From: Salegentibacter agarivorans
GTDB lineage: Bacteria; Bacteroidota; Bacteroidia; Flavobacteriales; Flavobacteriaceae
Assembly: GCF_900113135.1 (NCBI RefSeq)
Contig: NZ_FOOH01000005.1
Coordinates: forward strand, 1-64,000
Direction: 5' to 3'
DNA length: 64,000 bases
Within the stretch, counting starts at the first letter, position 1. Every line of letters begins with the position of its first letter. The position numbers were made by a program, and so were the translations under genes. The notes beneath the pieces were generated by a model. That model was not told the origin of the DNA and searched no databases. It worked only from the letters and a program-made list of their open reading frames with translations. Positions 55,726 to 64,000 of this stretch are shown piece by piece.

Positions 55726-57861
55726 CTAGTCTCTTACTTTCGCTAATTTATCTTCTCTAATATTATTTTTTCGCATATCAGATAGTACGTGAATTGCTTC
55801 TTCAACGTAAACATCCCTACTTAAATTCTTATGCCAACGATCTCTCTTTTCTTTTAGAATAGTATCGTTTTCAAACATCTTTTCTTCATAGGGTAAAGAA
55901 GTAAATGTCAGATTGGTTTTATAATCATTTATAGAATCAAAGCTTTTTGCCATTTCCTGATTTCTTTCAGCGGTTGCCGCGTATTCTTCAAAATTAAGGG
56001 AATGTGCACTATTTTCACTTTGGTCTTTAATCCATTTAGCATGTTGTTCAATACGCTTTAACTGCTCATTAGCGTTCATTCGGTCTTTACTGTTTGCAAT
56101 AGTTTTTTCAAAATCTACATAACCATCCCAAACTTCATATTTAGCAGGATCTATTTTATCCCACGGTAATGGATTATCCTGGTCTTTCTCGCCAATATCT
56201 ACAAAACTATAACGATCTGGCACCACCACATCACTTTTCACCCCTTCTAACTGGGTAGAACCACCATTAACTCTATAAAACTTTTGAGTAGTAAGTTTAA
56301 GTGCACCAACATCTCCAAATTCATTACTTCTTAACCAACGGTTAAGATCTATCACATTTTGTACGGTTCCCTTACCATAGGTTTGTTTACTTCCTATAAT
56401 AATTGCACGCTTATAGTCTTGCATTGCAGCCGCCAGAATTTCTGAAGCCGAAGCTGAAAGTTCGTTTACAAGAATAACTAAAGGACCATCCCACAGTACA
56501 GACGGATCTTCATCTGAAAGTACATCTTTTCTCTGTCCGTTAGATTTAACCTGAACAATTGGCCCTTCTTCAATAAAAAGTCCGGCAATATCTACTACTG
56601 TTTTTAAAGAGCCTCCACCGTTATTTCTAAGGTCCAGCACAAGGCCGTCCATATTTTTTTCTTTTAAACGAATGATATCCTTTTTGATATCTGAAGCAGC
56701 ATTTCGCTCTTCATAATCTTCCATATTAAAGTAGAATTTCGGCAAATTTATTATCCCAAAATTCTTCCCTTCCTGCTCAACCATAGCAGTTTTAGCATAG
56801 GTTTCTTCAATTTCAACAATGTCACGCGTTAAAGTGATTTCTTCAATATTACCCATTAACTTTTTACGAACTGTTAGGGTAACTTTAGAATCTTTTGGGC
56901 CTTTAATCAGATCCACCGCATCTTCCAGGCGCATTCCTACAATACTCACAGGGTCTTCTTCATCTTCCTGCTGTACTTTTAATATCTCATCTCCTTCAGA
57001 AAGTTCTTCACTTCTCCAGGCAGGACCACCAGATATAACTTCGGTTACGGTAATATTGTCGCTTTTCTTTTGAAGACGGGCGCCAATTCCTTCCAGTTTT
57101 CCAGACATTGCAATATCAAACCTGTCCTTATCCTGTGGTGCGAAATATAGTGTATGAGGATCAAAAGATTCTACAATAGCATTTAAATAAACTGAAAAGT
57201 AATCTTTACGCTCCAAATCATCTGTGAAATCGTAATATTCGTCTAAAGAACTTAAAGTCACCTCCCTGGCTTCTTTTTCAAGTTCTTCTTTAGATTTCAT
57301 TTCATATTCAGAGTCTTCTTCTTTTTTCATTTCCTCTTCCTCAACTTTATCGTGATAAGTGATAAGAGTAGAAAATTTAAGTTGTTTTCTCCAACGCTCC
57401 TTTAGTTCTTTTTTTGAAGATACATACTCAGCTTCAGAAAAGTCTGTATTTATATCTTCAGCTTCAGAAAAATCGAAAGGTTTTTCAAGGATTTCTTTGT
57501 AGATTTTTCGTGCCTCTTCAGACCGTTTTTGAAGTCTATTATAAGTAAGATCAAAAAAGCCAATTTCCTTTTTCTTAATCTGGTCGTCTATTTTATCCCT
57601 GTATTCATTAAACTCTTCAACATCACTGGCATAGAAGAAGCGCTTAGAACCATCCAGGCCACCAAGGTACTTATCGTAAACCCCTTCAGAAAATTCATCA
57701 TTAATCTCTCTTGCATCATAGTGCCCTTCATTAAGCACATAGGTAATAAGATCTATAAGAAGTTTGTCTTTATTAGGATCGTCGAATTTTTTAGTAGTAA
57801 AACTACAGGAAGTAGCAGCCATTAAAAGCACTACCACCAGGATTTTAAAATTCTTTTTCAT
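55726..57861 (-). CDS. prc: Carboxy-terminal processing (tail-specific) protease
   Basis: A periplasmic S41 serine protease. The start at 57861 gives MKKNFKILVVVLLMAATSC, a lipoprotein signal (cysteine 19), and 711 residues. The open frame runs on to 57918 but would bury this signal. A PDZ domain begins at about residue 255 (GIGARLQKKSDNITVTEVIS). The catalytic Ser lies in NELSASASEILAA (about 466) and Lys in QTYGKGTVQ (about 491). A C-terminal DUF3340-like helical part follows (ENSAHSLNFEEYAATAERNQ). The N-terminal 200 residues are acidic and helical. Role: trimming or quality control of envelope proteins. Stands alone, divergent from surE. Confidence 0.95.
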   Translation of the reverse strand: MKKNFKILVVVLLMAATSCSFTTKKFDDPNKDKLLIDLITYVLNEGHYDAREINDEFSEGVYDKYLGGLDGSKRFFYASDVEEFNEYRDKIDDQIKKKEIGFFDLTYNRLQKRSEEARKIYKEILEKPFDFSEAEDINTDFSEAEYVSSKKELKERWRKQLKFSTLITYHDKVEEEEMKKEEDSEYEMKSKEELEKEAREVTLSSLDEYYDFTDDLERKDYFSVYLNAIVESFDPHTLYFAPQDKDRFDIAMSGKLEGIGARLQKKSDNITVTEVISGGPAWRSEELSEGDEILKVQQEDEEDPVSIVGMRLEDAVDLIKGPKDSKVTLTVRKKLMGNIEEITLTRDIVEIEETYAKTAMVEQEGKNFGIINLPKFYFNMEDYEERNAASDIKKDIIRLKEKNMDGLVLDLRNNGGGSLKTVVDIAGLFIEEGPIVQVKSNGQRKDVLSDEDPSVLWDGPLVILVNELSASASEILAAAMQDYKRAIIIGSKQTYGKGTVQNVIDLNRWLRSNEFGDVGALKLTTQKFYRVNGGSTQLEGVKSDVVVPDRYSFVDIGEKDQDNPLPWDKIDPAKYEVWDGYVDFEKTIANSKDRMNANEQLKRIEQHAKWIKDQSENSAHSLNFEEYAATAERNQEMAKSFDSINDYKTNLTFTSLPYEEKMFENDTILKEKRDRWHKNLSRDVYVEEAIHVLSDMRKNNIREDKLAKVRD

Positions 57862-58007
57862 AAATAACATAAATTTCATCATTAACAGCTCCCCAAAATA
57901 CATTAAAAATTGTGCCAATAAAGCTAACAGGTAATAATAATTTGTTAAACTACTAAGATAAGGTTTCTTCTTGAAATTACTATTTTAGCTCCTATAAAAA
58001 ATAGGCT

Positions 58008-58790
58008 ATGACAAAGAAAAAACCATTAATACTGGTTACTAATGACGATGGTATTACCGCTCCCGGAATAAGGACTTTAATTGAGGTAATGAAAGAACTG
58101 GGTGATGTAGTAGTAGTGGCACCAGATAGCCCACAAAGCGGAATGGGACACGCTATAACCATTAGCGATACTTTATTTTGCGAACAGGTTACTATTAAGG
58201 AAAATTATAAGCATAAAGAATACAGCTGCTCGGGCACTCCCGCAGACTGTGTGAAAATTGCTACCCAGGAAATCTTGCACAGGAAACCAGATCTTTGTGT
58301 AAGCGGAATTAACCATGGTTCAAATTCTTCTATAAACGTAATTTATTCGGGGACTATGAGTGCTGCTGTAGAAGCTGGTGTAGAAGGAATTCCCGCTATT
58401 GGATTTTCATTATTAGATTACTCGTTAAATGCCGATTTTGAACCTGCCAGGAAATATGTAAAAGCCATTACCAGAAATGTTATTAAAAACGGACTTCCAA
58501 AAGGGGTAGTTTTAAATGTAAATATTCCAAAACTTCCCGCTTCAGAAATTAAAGGAATGAAAGTTTGCCGGCAGGCCAACGCACAATGGGAAGAAGAATT
58601 TGATAAAAGAACCAATCCGCAGGGACGTGAATATTACTGGCTTACGGGGAAATTTGTGAATAAAGATAAAGGCGAAGACACCGATGAATGGGCGCTTGAA
58701 AAAGGGTATGTATCGGTAGTTCCCGTACAATTTGATCTCACGGCCCATCACTTTTTAGACGATTTAAATAATTGGGAACTTAATGATTAA
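58008..58790 (+). CDS. surE: 5'/3'-nucleotidase SurE
   Basis: 260 residues. The metal ligands of the SurE family are visible: D13 and D14 in LVTNDDGITAPG, S44 in PDSPQSGMGHAIT and the Asn in SGINHGSN. SGTPADCVK is also diagnostic. It dephosphorylates nucleoside monophosphates in the cytosol and is linked to stress survival in other bacteria. The 3' end overlaps the next gene by 8 bases. Confidence 0.97.
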   Translation: MTKKKPLILVTNDDGITAPGIRTLIEVMKELGDVVVVAPDSPQSGMGHAITISDTLFCEQVTIKENYKHKEYSCSGTPADCVKIATQEILHRKPDLCVSGINHGSNSSINVIYSGTMSAAVEAGVEGIPAIGFSLLDYSLNADFEPARKYVKAITRNVIKNGLPKGVVLNVNIPKLPASEIKGMKVCRQANAQWEEEFDKRTNPQGREYYWLTGKFVNKDKGEDTDEWALEKGYVSVVPVQFDLTAHHFLDDLNNWELND

Positions 58791-59064
58791 GCAAAATATT
58801 TTTATAGGATTCTTAACCGGAATTTCTGCCAATATTTGTGGCATTTTTCTTTATATCCTACTTTTTTCAGAAATGGGAATAGACGAAACGCTAGACGATG
58901 CAATTGCTGAAGGTTATATTGGCAAGCTCATTGCTCTGGGAGCTATTTTAAATTTTCTACCCTTTTTCGTCTTCCTTAGAAAAAAACAAATCTATCACGC
59001 AAGAGGTGTACTTTTGGCTAGTATTATAGCAGCAATTACCATTTTCATTACAAAAATAGTTTAA
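58783..59064 (+). CDS. Small membrane protein of unknown function
   Basis: 93 residues with three hydrophobic segments (IFIGFLTGISANICGIFLYI; LIALGAILNFLPFFVFL; GVLLASIIAAITIFI) joined by an acidic loop (GIDETLDDAIAEGY). It starts inside the end of surE, so it is translated from the same message. I do not recognise a characterised family, but the position between surE and lpxB is typical of Flavobacteriaceae. Confidence 0.85.
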   Translation: MIKQNIFIGFLTGISANICGIFLYILLFSEMGIDETLDDAIAEGYIGKLIALGAILNFLPFFVFLRKKQIYHARGVLLASIIAAITIFITKIV

Positions 59065-59106
59065 ATGAAATCAGCTGCTACTGAACCCGAAAATTGGTAA
59101 TAATTA

Positions 59107-59114
59107 TAAGTTTG
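59107..59114 (+). promoter_or_regulatory. Candidate -7 element for lpxB
   Basis: TAAGTTTG matches TAnnTTTG, 35 bases before the chosen lpxB ATG. Its last three bases coincide with the TTG at 59114's upstream start option, arguing against that longer start. Confidence 0.45.
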
Positions 59115-59149
59115 TGTTCAATGCCAAAACTGGGATAAATTTTATAAAT

Positions 59150-60265
59150 ATGAAATATTACATAATAGCAGGAGAAGCTTCTGGAGATCTTCACGCTTCT
59201 AATCTAATGCGCGCTTTAAAACAAACCGATCCCGAAGCTGAATTTAGGTTTTGGGGTGGTGATCTTATGCAGGCGCAGGGAGGTGAACTGGTAAAACATT
59301 ACCGGGAACTTGCTTTTATGGGTTTTGCCGAAGTACTTTTTAACTTAAAAACCATTTTAAGTAATATTTCGTTTTGCAAAAAAGATATTAGCGCTTTTAA
59401 TCCAGACGCCATTATTTTTATAGATTATCCCGGCTTCAATTTAAGAATTGCTAAATGGGCAAAAAAGGAGGGTTACCAGACACATTTCTACATTTCTCCG
59501 CAAATTTGGGCCTGGAAAGAAAACCGAATTCAGGCAATAAAGCGCGATATAGATTATATGTACGTAATCCTGCCTTTTGAAAAAGAATTTTATGAAGAAA
59601 AACATAATTTCCCCGTTCATTTTGTAGGCCACCCGCTTATTGATGCCATTGGCCAAAAAGATCTTCCCGATGTAAAGGCAGTAAAAGAAGAATATCAATT
59701 AGACGATAGGCCAATAATTGCAGTATTACCCGGAAGCCGAAAACAGGAAATTTCAAAAATGCTGGAGGTTATGTTAAGTATTACCCCAAATTTCCCTGAA
59801 TATCAATTTGTAATTGCCGGTGCTCCCAGCCAGGATGCAGAGTTCTACGCTCCCTTTATTAAGCAAAAAAATATAAAATTAATAATGAACAGAACTTACG
59901 ATATACTTAGCCTCTCGCACGCTGCTATGGTAACCTCGGGCACGGCAACCTTAGAAACCGCATTATTTAAAATTCCTGAAGTGGTTTGCTATAAAGGCAA
60001 CTATATTTCTTACCAAATTGCTCGCCGAATAGTAAACCTTGATTATATTTCTTTGGTAAATCTTATTATGAAACGGGAGGTTGTAAAAGAATTAATTCAG
60101 GACGATTTTAATACGAAAACGCTAAAAAAAGAGTTTAAGAAAATACTGGACGAAGAAAATCGTAAGAGAATCTTTAAAGATTATTTTGAACTGGAGAGAA
60201 AACTGGGCGGAAAAGGCGCCAGCGAGAAAACAGCTCAACTTATTGTAGAAGCGATTAAAAATTGA
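59150..60265 (+). CDS. lpxB: Lipid-A-disaccharide synthase
   Basis: 371 residues, a peripheral inner-membrane GT19 glycosyltransferase that joins UDP-diacylglucosamine and lipid X in lipid A synthesis. Family motifs: MKYYIIAGEASGDLHASNLM at the start, FIDYPGFNLRIAKWAKK, YISPQIWAWKENRI, VGHPLID, ILPGSRKQEI-like VLPGSRKQEISKM, and VTSGTATLETAL. The start at 59150 is the canonical one. The NlpC/P60 gene follows after 3 bases. Confidence 0.97.
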   Translation: MKYYIIAGEASGDLHASNLMRALKQTDPEAEFRFWGGDLMQAQGGELVKHYRELAFMGFAEVLFNLKTILSNISFCKKDISAFNPDAIIFIDYPGFNLRIAKWAKKEGYQTHFYISPQIWAWKENRIQAIKRDIDYMYVILPFEKEFYEEKHNFPVHFVGHPLIDAIGQKDLPDVKAVKEEYQLDDRPIIAVLPGSRKQEISKMLEVMLSITPNFPEYQFVIAGAPSQDAEFYAPFIKQKNIKLIMNRTYDILSLSHAAMVTSGTATLETALFKIPEVVCYKGNYISYQIARRIVNLDYISLVNLIMKREVVKELIQDDFNTKTLKKEFKKILDEENRKRIFKDYFELERKLGGKGASEKTAQLIVEAIKN

Positions 60266-60268
60266 ACT

Positions 60269-60808
60269 ATGCAGAAAGTTTTTAAGTCACTTTTTTTAGG
60301 CTTTTTTATCCTAAGCCTTATTTCCTGCGGAAGCTCACGCTCCAAGATTATTACCACTAAAAGTGATGATAATCGTTCTGAAAGAGTTTCTGATTCAAGA
60401 AATACTGAAATTGAACCTGCAAACAAAAAAGTTTATAACATCATATCTAAAGCCAAAACTTTTGAAGGCACGCGCTATAAGTATGGCGGCACTACCAAAC
60501 GAGGAATGGATTGCTCCGGACTCATATTTACAGCGTTTTTAGAAGAAGATATCGCTGTTCCCAGAACTTCCCGCGCCATGTCTTTAGAAGGCGAACGGCT
60601 TTATATAAAAGAGGTAACCCCCGGCGATTTATTGTTTTTTGAAACCAACAAAAACAGAAAAGTAATTAACCACGTTGGTTTAGTAGTAGAAAAGGAACGG
60701 GACAATATTTATTTTATCCACTCCTCCACCTCTCGCGGAGTTATTATTTCTTCACTTTCAGAACCTTATTGGAATGATACTTTTGTAATGGCTCGCCGAA
60801 TTTTATAA
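60269..60808 (+). CDS. NlpC/P60 (C40) peptidoglycan endopeptidase lipoprotein
   Basis: 179 residues. Lipoprotein signal MQKVFKSLFLGFFILSLISC (cysteine 20), a polar linker, then the C40 peptidase domain with C82 in RGMDCSGLIFTAF, H135 in INHVGLVVE and H151 in YFIHSSTSRGV. Cuts stem peptides of the wall. Three bases separate it from lpxB, so it is probably the second gene of that unit. Confidence 0.95.
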   Translation: MQKVFKSLFLGFFILSLISCGSSRSKIITTKSDDNRSERVSDSRNTEIEPANKKVYNIISKAKTFEGTRYKYGGTTKRGMDCSGLIFTAFLEEDIAVPRTSRAMSLEGERLYIKEVTPGDLLFFETNKNRKVINHVGLVVEKERDNIYFIHSSTSRGVIISSLSEPYWNDTFVMARRIL

Positions 60809-60856
60809 TTTTTAGTATCTTCAAAAGTAATTGCCGCCCTACAAAAAACAATAGGG

Positions 60857-62584
60857 ATGCAATTTTTGAATTTCACCATAATTAAACTTTCTCTATTCCT
60901 ATTCCTGGGAATAATCACCGGATTTTCATTTAAAATTCCCGGCACTGCTTTTTTTACATTTTTTGGTTGTTTATTTCTTCTTTTCATTGCAGGTTTTGTA
61001 AGGGCACGTAAACAAATATTTGATGATATTTTCTTCGGAATAATTACCTGGAGTTTAATTTTCACCCTGGGAGTTGCAACAGCTTTTCTTCACCAGCCCA
61101 ATAACCAGGCAAATCATTATATACATCTTGAAGATTCTGAAGCTGGAATAATGCAAATTCGCATTACCGAAAGTCTTAAACCAAACCTTTACAACGAACC
61201 CTATCTCGCTGAAGTTGAAAAGATTTTTTCTACGGAAAATTCAAGGGCAGTAAAAGGAAAGATTCTATTGAGTATTTCAAAAGATTCAATAAATAAAGAA
61301 TTGGTCCCGGGAATGAAACTACTTGTTCCTTATAAACTAAAAAATATTGCCGAACCGCTAAATCCATATCGCTTCAATTACCGAAACTATATGCAGAAAC
61401 AACGGGTAGAAAAGCAGTTACAAGTTGGCGATTCTGAAATAAAGATTATAAACGAAAAGGAAGAATCTGCGGTTAGTTATGCCTCGAAATTGAGAGAAAA
61501 AATTATTAAAAAACTCCCTGAAACCAAAATAGAAAAAAATGAGCTTGCAATAATACAGGCTTTATTGCTGGGGCAAAGACAGGATATTTCAAAGGAAATC
61601 TACGAAGAATATGCCGCCGCGGGTGCCATTCACAATCTAGCGGTTTCGGGACTTCACGTGGGGATTATTTTACTCATTTTAAACTGGCTTTTTAAACCCT
61701 TCAATTACTTCAAAAACGGATTAATATTCAAAACCATTCTTTTAATAATATTGATGTGGGGCTTTGCAATTTTGGCCGGGCTTTCGCCATCAGTGGTTCG
61801 AGCCGTAACGATGTTTTCTTTTATCCCTATCGGGATGCAAATGCGGCGAAAAACCAGTGTTTTAAACAGTTTATTTATTTCGCTGTTTATTTTACTGCTT
61901 GTAAATCCCTATTTCATATTTCAGGTGGGTTTTCAACTGAGTTATCTTGCGGTTTTTGCAATTGTTACCATTCAGCCTAAATTATTTAAGCTCTGGCAAC
62001 CAAAATTTAAAATCACAAAGTACTTCTGGGGATTATTAAGCGTAAGTATAGCAGCGCAAATTGGAGTTTTACCTTTAAGTTTATTTTATTTTCATCAGTT
62101 TCCGGGCTTATTTTTCCTTTCCAATTTGGTTGTGCTACCGGTACTGGGAATTATTTTAGGACTGAGCATTTTGGTAATTCTACTTTCTTTACTGAATTTA
62201 CTGCCAAATTTTATCGCTGAAACTTATGGAAAACTCATCAGTTTAATGAATCAATTTATATCCTGGGTGGCGGGAAAAGAAGAGTTTGTGTTTACCGATA
62301 TTCACTTTAATATTTGGCAAAACCTCAGTGCCTATTTATTGATTATCTCTTTTATTCTTTTACTCTATCAAAAAAGCTTCAGAAATCTTGTTTTCTTTCT
62401 CTGCGGAATTCTAATATTTCAAAACAGCATGCTCTATAGCAAAATGCAGAATTCAACTTCAGAAAGTATAGTATTTCATAAGCCGAGAAAAACTATGATA
62501 GGTATTCAAAAAGATAAAAAGCTAATTTTATATCATAATTTAGCTAATGAAATTCAAGAGGAAAATCCGTTTAAAAGATTATAA
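60857..62584 (+). CDS. comEC: ComEC/Rec2-family competence protein, C terminus lost by frameshift
   Basis: 575 residues in this frame. The N-terminal DUF4131-like part holds two membrane helices and an OB-like soluble segment. The Competence domain begins with ALLLGQRQDISKEIYEEYAA and AGAIHNLAVSGLHVGIILLI, followed by SPSVVRAVTMFSFIPIGMQM and more helices. The frame then ends early (NPFKRL). One extra A in the AAAA run at 62573-62576 would explain this: without it, translation continues KDYKTGRNINQIEEK into the frame ending at 62903, giving about 681 residues, the usual length for Flavobacteriia. The core channel is intact, so the truncated protein might still work. Confidence 0.9.
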   Translation: MQFLNFTIIKLSLFLFLGIITGFSFKIPGTAFFTFFGCLFLLFIAGFVRARKQIFDDIFFGIITWSLIFTLGVATAFLHQPNNQANHYIHLEDSEAGIMQIRITESLKPNLYNEPYLAEVEKIFSTENSRAVKGKILLSISKDSINKELVPGMKLLVPYKLKNIAEPLNPYRFNYRNYMQKQRVEKQLQVGDSEIKIINEKEESAVSYASKLREKIIKKLPETKIEKNELAIIQALLLGQRQDISKEIYEEYAAAGAIHNLAVSGLHVGIILLILNWLFKPFNYFKNGLIFKTILLIILMWGFAILAGLSPSVVRAVTMFSFIPIGMQMRRKTSVLNSLFISLFILLLVNPYFIFQVGFQLSYLAVFAIVTIQPKLFKLWQPKFKITKYFWGLLSVSIAAQIGVLPLSLFYFHQFPGLFFLSNLVVLPVLGIILGLSILVILLSLLNLLPNFIAETYGKLISLMNQFISWVAGKEEFVFTDIHFNIWQNLSAYLLIISFILLLYQKSFRNLVFFLCGILIFQNSMLYSKMQNSTSESIVFHKPRKTMIGIQKDKKLILYHNLANEIQEENPFKRL

Positions 62585-62903
62585 AACCGGACGGAATATC
62601 AATCAAATTGAAGAAAAGCAAATCCAGAATATTTTAGCATTTTCTGAAACTATGGTTTTAATTGTCGATAGCACTAGAGTTTACAAGTTAAACAATTTTA
62701 AGCCTGACCTGGTGTTACTTCGGAATTCTCCTAAAATCAATTTAGAACGGCTAATTGGATGTTTAAATCCAAAAATAATTGTTGCCGACGGAAGCAACTA
62801 CCATAGTTATGTATCCCGTTGGGTAGAAACCGCCAAAAAACAAAAAACCCGTTTTCACCATACAGGTAAAAACGGGGCTTTTCGCATCTCTACTGAACCA
62901 TAA
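62577..62903 (+). pseudogene. Detached C-terminal segment of ComEC
   Basis: In the frame one base off from comEC the sequence reads DYKTGRNINQIEEK, LIVDSTRVYKLNNFKPDLVL then LRNSPKINLERLIG, IIVADGSNYHSYV and GAFRIS. These match the expected beta-lactamase-like remnant at the end of flavobacterial ComEC proteins (known from the family). A weak ATG at 62547 could start a 118-residue product but overlaps comEC. The 3' end contains a hairpin (AACCCGTTTT / AAAAACGGGG, 62846-62875). Confidence 0.75.
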
Positions 62904-62983
62904 GGCCCACTATCAACTAACACTTAAATTTTACTCGGTAATCGAGACTTAAAACGATGTGAAAGTCTCGGAAGCGAAATATT

Positions 62984-63523
62984 TTACTCAAAAGAACCTT
63001 CAAAATTCTCCTGGTAATCTGCAAAAGCTTCTTTTGAAGTCATTTTTTTATATTCATCTTCCGCAAAGAGTTTTAAATAAAGCTCCAACTGTTGTGGAGT
63101 TCTATACCCTGGAATAGGAGCAATTAAATTGGCTTCTTCATCAAAGAAAACAAGGCTTGGATAGCCGGTAATCTTTAAAGCCCTTGCCAATTGATGAGGA
63201 GAATTTCTTCTTGTCTTCTTTTCAGGATCGTATTGCGGATTTTTAAATAGCTGACCTTTAAAATCAATTTCCTCAGGCCCTTCAGCATTAAACTTTACCG
63301 GGTAATAATTTTCATTTACAAACTCGATTACATCGTAATTGGTAAATGTATTTTTATCTAACATTTTACAGGGGCCGCACCATACGGTATAGGCATCCAT
63401 AAATATCTTTTTTGGTTCTTTTTCCTGTGCTGCCAGTGCCTCGTTCATACTCATCCAGTTAATCTCCTGAGCTTGACTATTAATTCCTATAAACAGAAAA
63501 AATATGGTAATTATTCTAATCAT
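62984..63523 (-). CDS. Secreted thioredoxin-family protein
   Basis: 179 residues with a Sec signal (FFLFIGINSQAQE). The active site WCGPC is at 48-52 (C49, C52) in FMDAYTVWCGPCKMLDK, and the cis-proline is in ITGYPSLVFFD. A DsbD-gamma/DUF953-like periplasmic thiol-disulfide reductase. Inserts NPQYDPEKKTRRNS and an acidic C terminus (DYQENFEGSFE) are unusual but occur in Bacteroidota homologues. It is a single gene, with a strong terminator just upstream separating it from the transporter gene. Confidence 0.93.
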   Translation of the reverse strand: MIRIITIFFLFIGINSQAQEINWMSMNEALAAQEKEPKKIFMDAYTVWCGPCKMLDKNTFTNYDVIEFVNENYYPVKFNAEGPEEIDFKGQLFKNPQYDPEKKTRRNSPHQLARALKITGYPSLVFFDEEANLIAPIPGYRTPQQLELYLKLFAEDEYKKMTSKEAFADYQENFEGSFE

Positions 63524-63546
63524 GTATCGCTTTTAGAATGTTTGTA

Positions 63547-63587
63547 AAACAAAAAACGTTCCTAAAATTAAAGAACGTTTTTTGTTT
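63547..63587 (-). terminator. Strong terminator of the transporter gene
   Basis: AAACAAAAAACGTTC (63547-63561) and GAACGTTTTTTGTTT (63573-63587) are perfectly complementary over 15 bases around an 11-base loop. It ends the leftward transporter gene and insulates the thioredoxin gene. Confidence 0.88.
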
Positions 63588-63598
63588 CAAATACTGTT

Positions 63599-64000
63599 TT
63601 AAGAATTTTTCTTATCCCTTTCTGTATCTGCAATTTCATATTGCTCCTGCTCCAGCATTTCCCGCTCGTTGTCTTCAGCACCGTGCGTTAATCGCTTTAA
63701 AGGTTTCAACATAAAAATCACAATTAGTCCAAATACGGTTGTGAATATAGTAATTCCAATAAAAGTTCTGAATTCCAACTGGGTTTGAACTTCTTCGATC
63801 ACAAAATCTCCGTAATATCCAACTTTATCTTCCTCCTGCCTAAAATTAAGCATTACATGATAGGGATCCTGGGCGGTTACACCCTCTTCTTTGAGGTTTG
63901 CTATGATCTCAGACTTTTGATCTTTATTCTCAAAATTCATAAGCCCCAATACCGGTGCCTTAGTTTCCATATTAGTTACCGCAAGCTCATTATTGTCCAG
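63599..64000 (-). CDS. C-terminal end of a membrane transporter, possibly a POT-type peptide symporter
   Basis: The frame is open from the window edge. The ATG at 63970 is internal, since upstream codons read LDNNELAVTN without a stop. A periplasmic or cytoplasmic segment (APVLGLMNFENKDQKSEIIA) is followed by one membrane helix (TFIGITIFTTVFGLIVIFML) and a charged tail KPLKRLTHGAEDNEREML. The end KPLKRLTHG resembles the terminus of proton-dependent oligopeptide transporters of Flavobacteriaceae. Only the last 130 residues are visible, so the family call is tentative. Confidence 0.5.
   Translation of the reverse strand: MDNNELAVTNMETKAPVLGLMNFENKDQKSEIIANLKEEGVTAQDPYHVMLNFRQEEDKVGYYGDFVIEEVQTQLEFRTFIGITIFTTVFGLIVIFMLKPLKRLTHGAEDNEREMLEQEQYEIADTERDKKNS

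Noticed and set aside
57862-57918. 19-residue N-terminal extension of the tail-specific protease
   Set aside because: It would bury the lipoprotein signal that begins at 57861.
59114-59149. Upstream start for LpxB
   Set aside because: The extension coincides with a -7 element, and the canonical N terminus begins at 59150.
62842-62881. Programmed frameshift signal at the end of comEC
   Set aside because: The hairpin is about 270 bases downstream of the A run, too far for a stimulatory element; simple indel is more likely.
1-64000. tRNA genes and CRISPR arrays
   Set aside because: No cloverleaf with a GGTTCGAATCC-like T arm and no regularly spaced repeats were found on reading both strands of the intergenic gaps.

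Overview
The window is chromosomal DNA of a marine-type member of the Bacteroidota, almost certainly family Flavobacteriaceae. The evidence is the low GC content, two SusC/SusD pairs, exosortase variant XrtF, DUF3347 copper proteins, the HYC_CC_PP family and a shortened ComEC. In addition, many genes carry a TAnnTTTG -7 element, the Bacteroidota housekeeping promoter signature. The proteins look closest in style to the Gramella / Salegentibacter / Zunongwangia group, but the genus is a guess. No rRNA, tRNA or CRISPR array was seen.

Layout. 1-712: end of an IS1182-like element with a frameshifted transposase, cut by the window edge. 736-5501 (-): first susC-susD pair. 5845-14341: housekeeping block with rnhB, a large lipoprotein of unknown function, lipB with a Pmp3-like protein, lysS, and a zinc metalloprotease lipoprotein. 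14342-19787: copper/metal island on the minus strand, with an HMA-AraC regulator, a 16-cysteine copper-storage-like protein, a CopA-type ATPase and a permease. Beside it lies a compact structured locus (14544-14625) that carries a copy of the 16S rRNA 3' tail sequence.

20162-36579: accessory nutrient-acquisition region. It holds a vanadium-haloperoxidase/PAP2 enzyme, a giant FG-GAP/ASPIC lipoprotein and a second susC-susD pair (+). An intact IS5-family element with 3-bp target duplication follows, then a GH9 glycosidase and a YyaL/SPATA20-like protein (-). Three related 12-14 bp palindromes (core CAAnCGnTTG) lie upstream of the haloperoxidase, susC and GH9 genes and suggest a shared LacI-type regulator encoded elsewhere. 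36716-45900 (-): second copper module, a Cus-type RND efflux system (CusA, TolC, CusB, free DUF3347 lipoprotein) preceded by a HYC_CC_PP protein and by the XrtF pair.

45988-64000: fRMsr-like GAF protein, ABC permease with a small secreted partner, then purH followed by mreB-mreC-mreD-mrdA-rodA (cell elongation). After these come a tail-specific protease, surE, a small membrane protein, lpxB, an NlpC/P60 lipoprotein, comEC (split by a frameshift), a secreted thioredoxin, and the C-terminal end of a transporter running off the window.

Functionally, the two metal modules make one copper-handling scheme: cytosolic sensing and storage, inner-membrane export by CopA, and periplasm-to-outside export by Cus. 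The 20-34 kb region is best read as a polysaccharide- or glycan-uptake locus that has acquired mobile elements. The most interesting items are the 14544-14625 locus, the shared palindromes, and the haloperoxidase/FG-GAP/SusCD arrangement.
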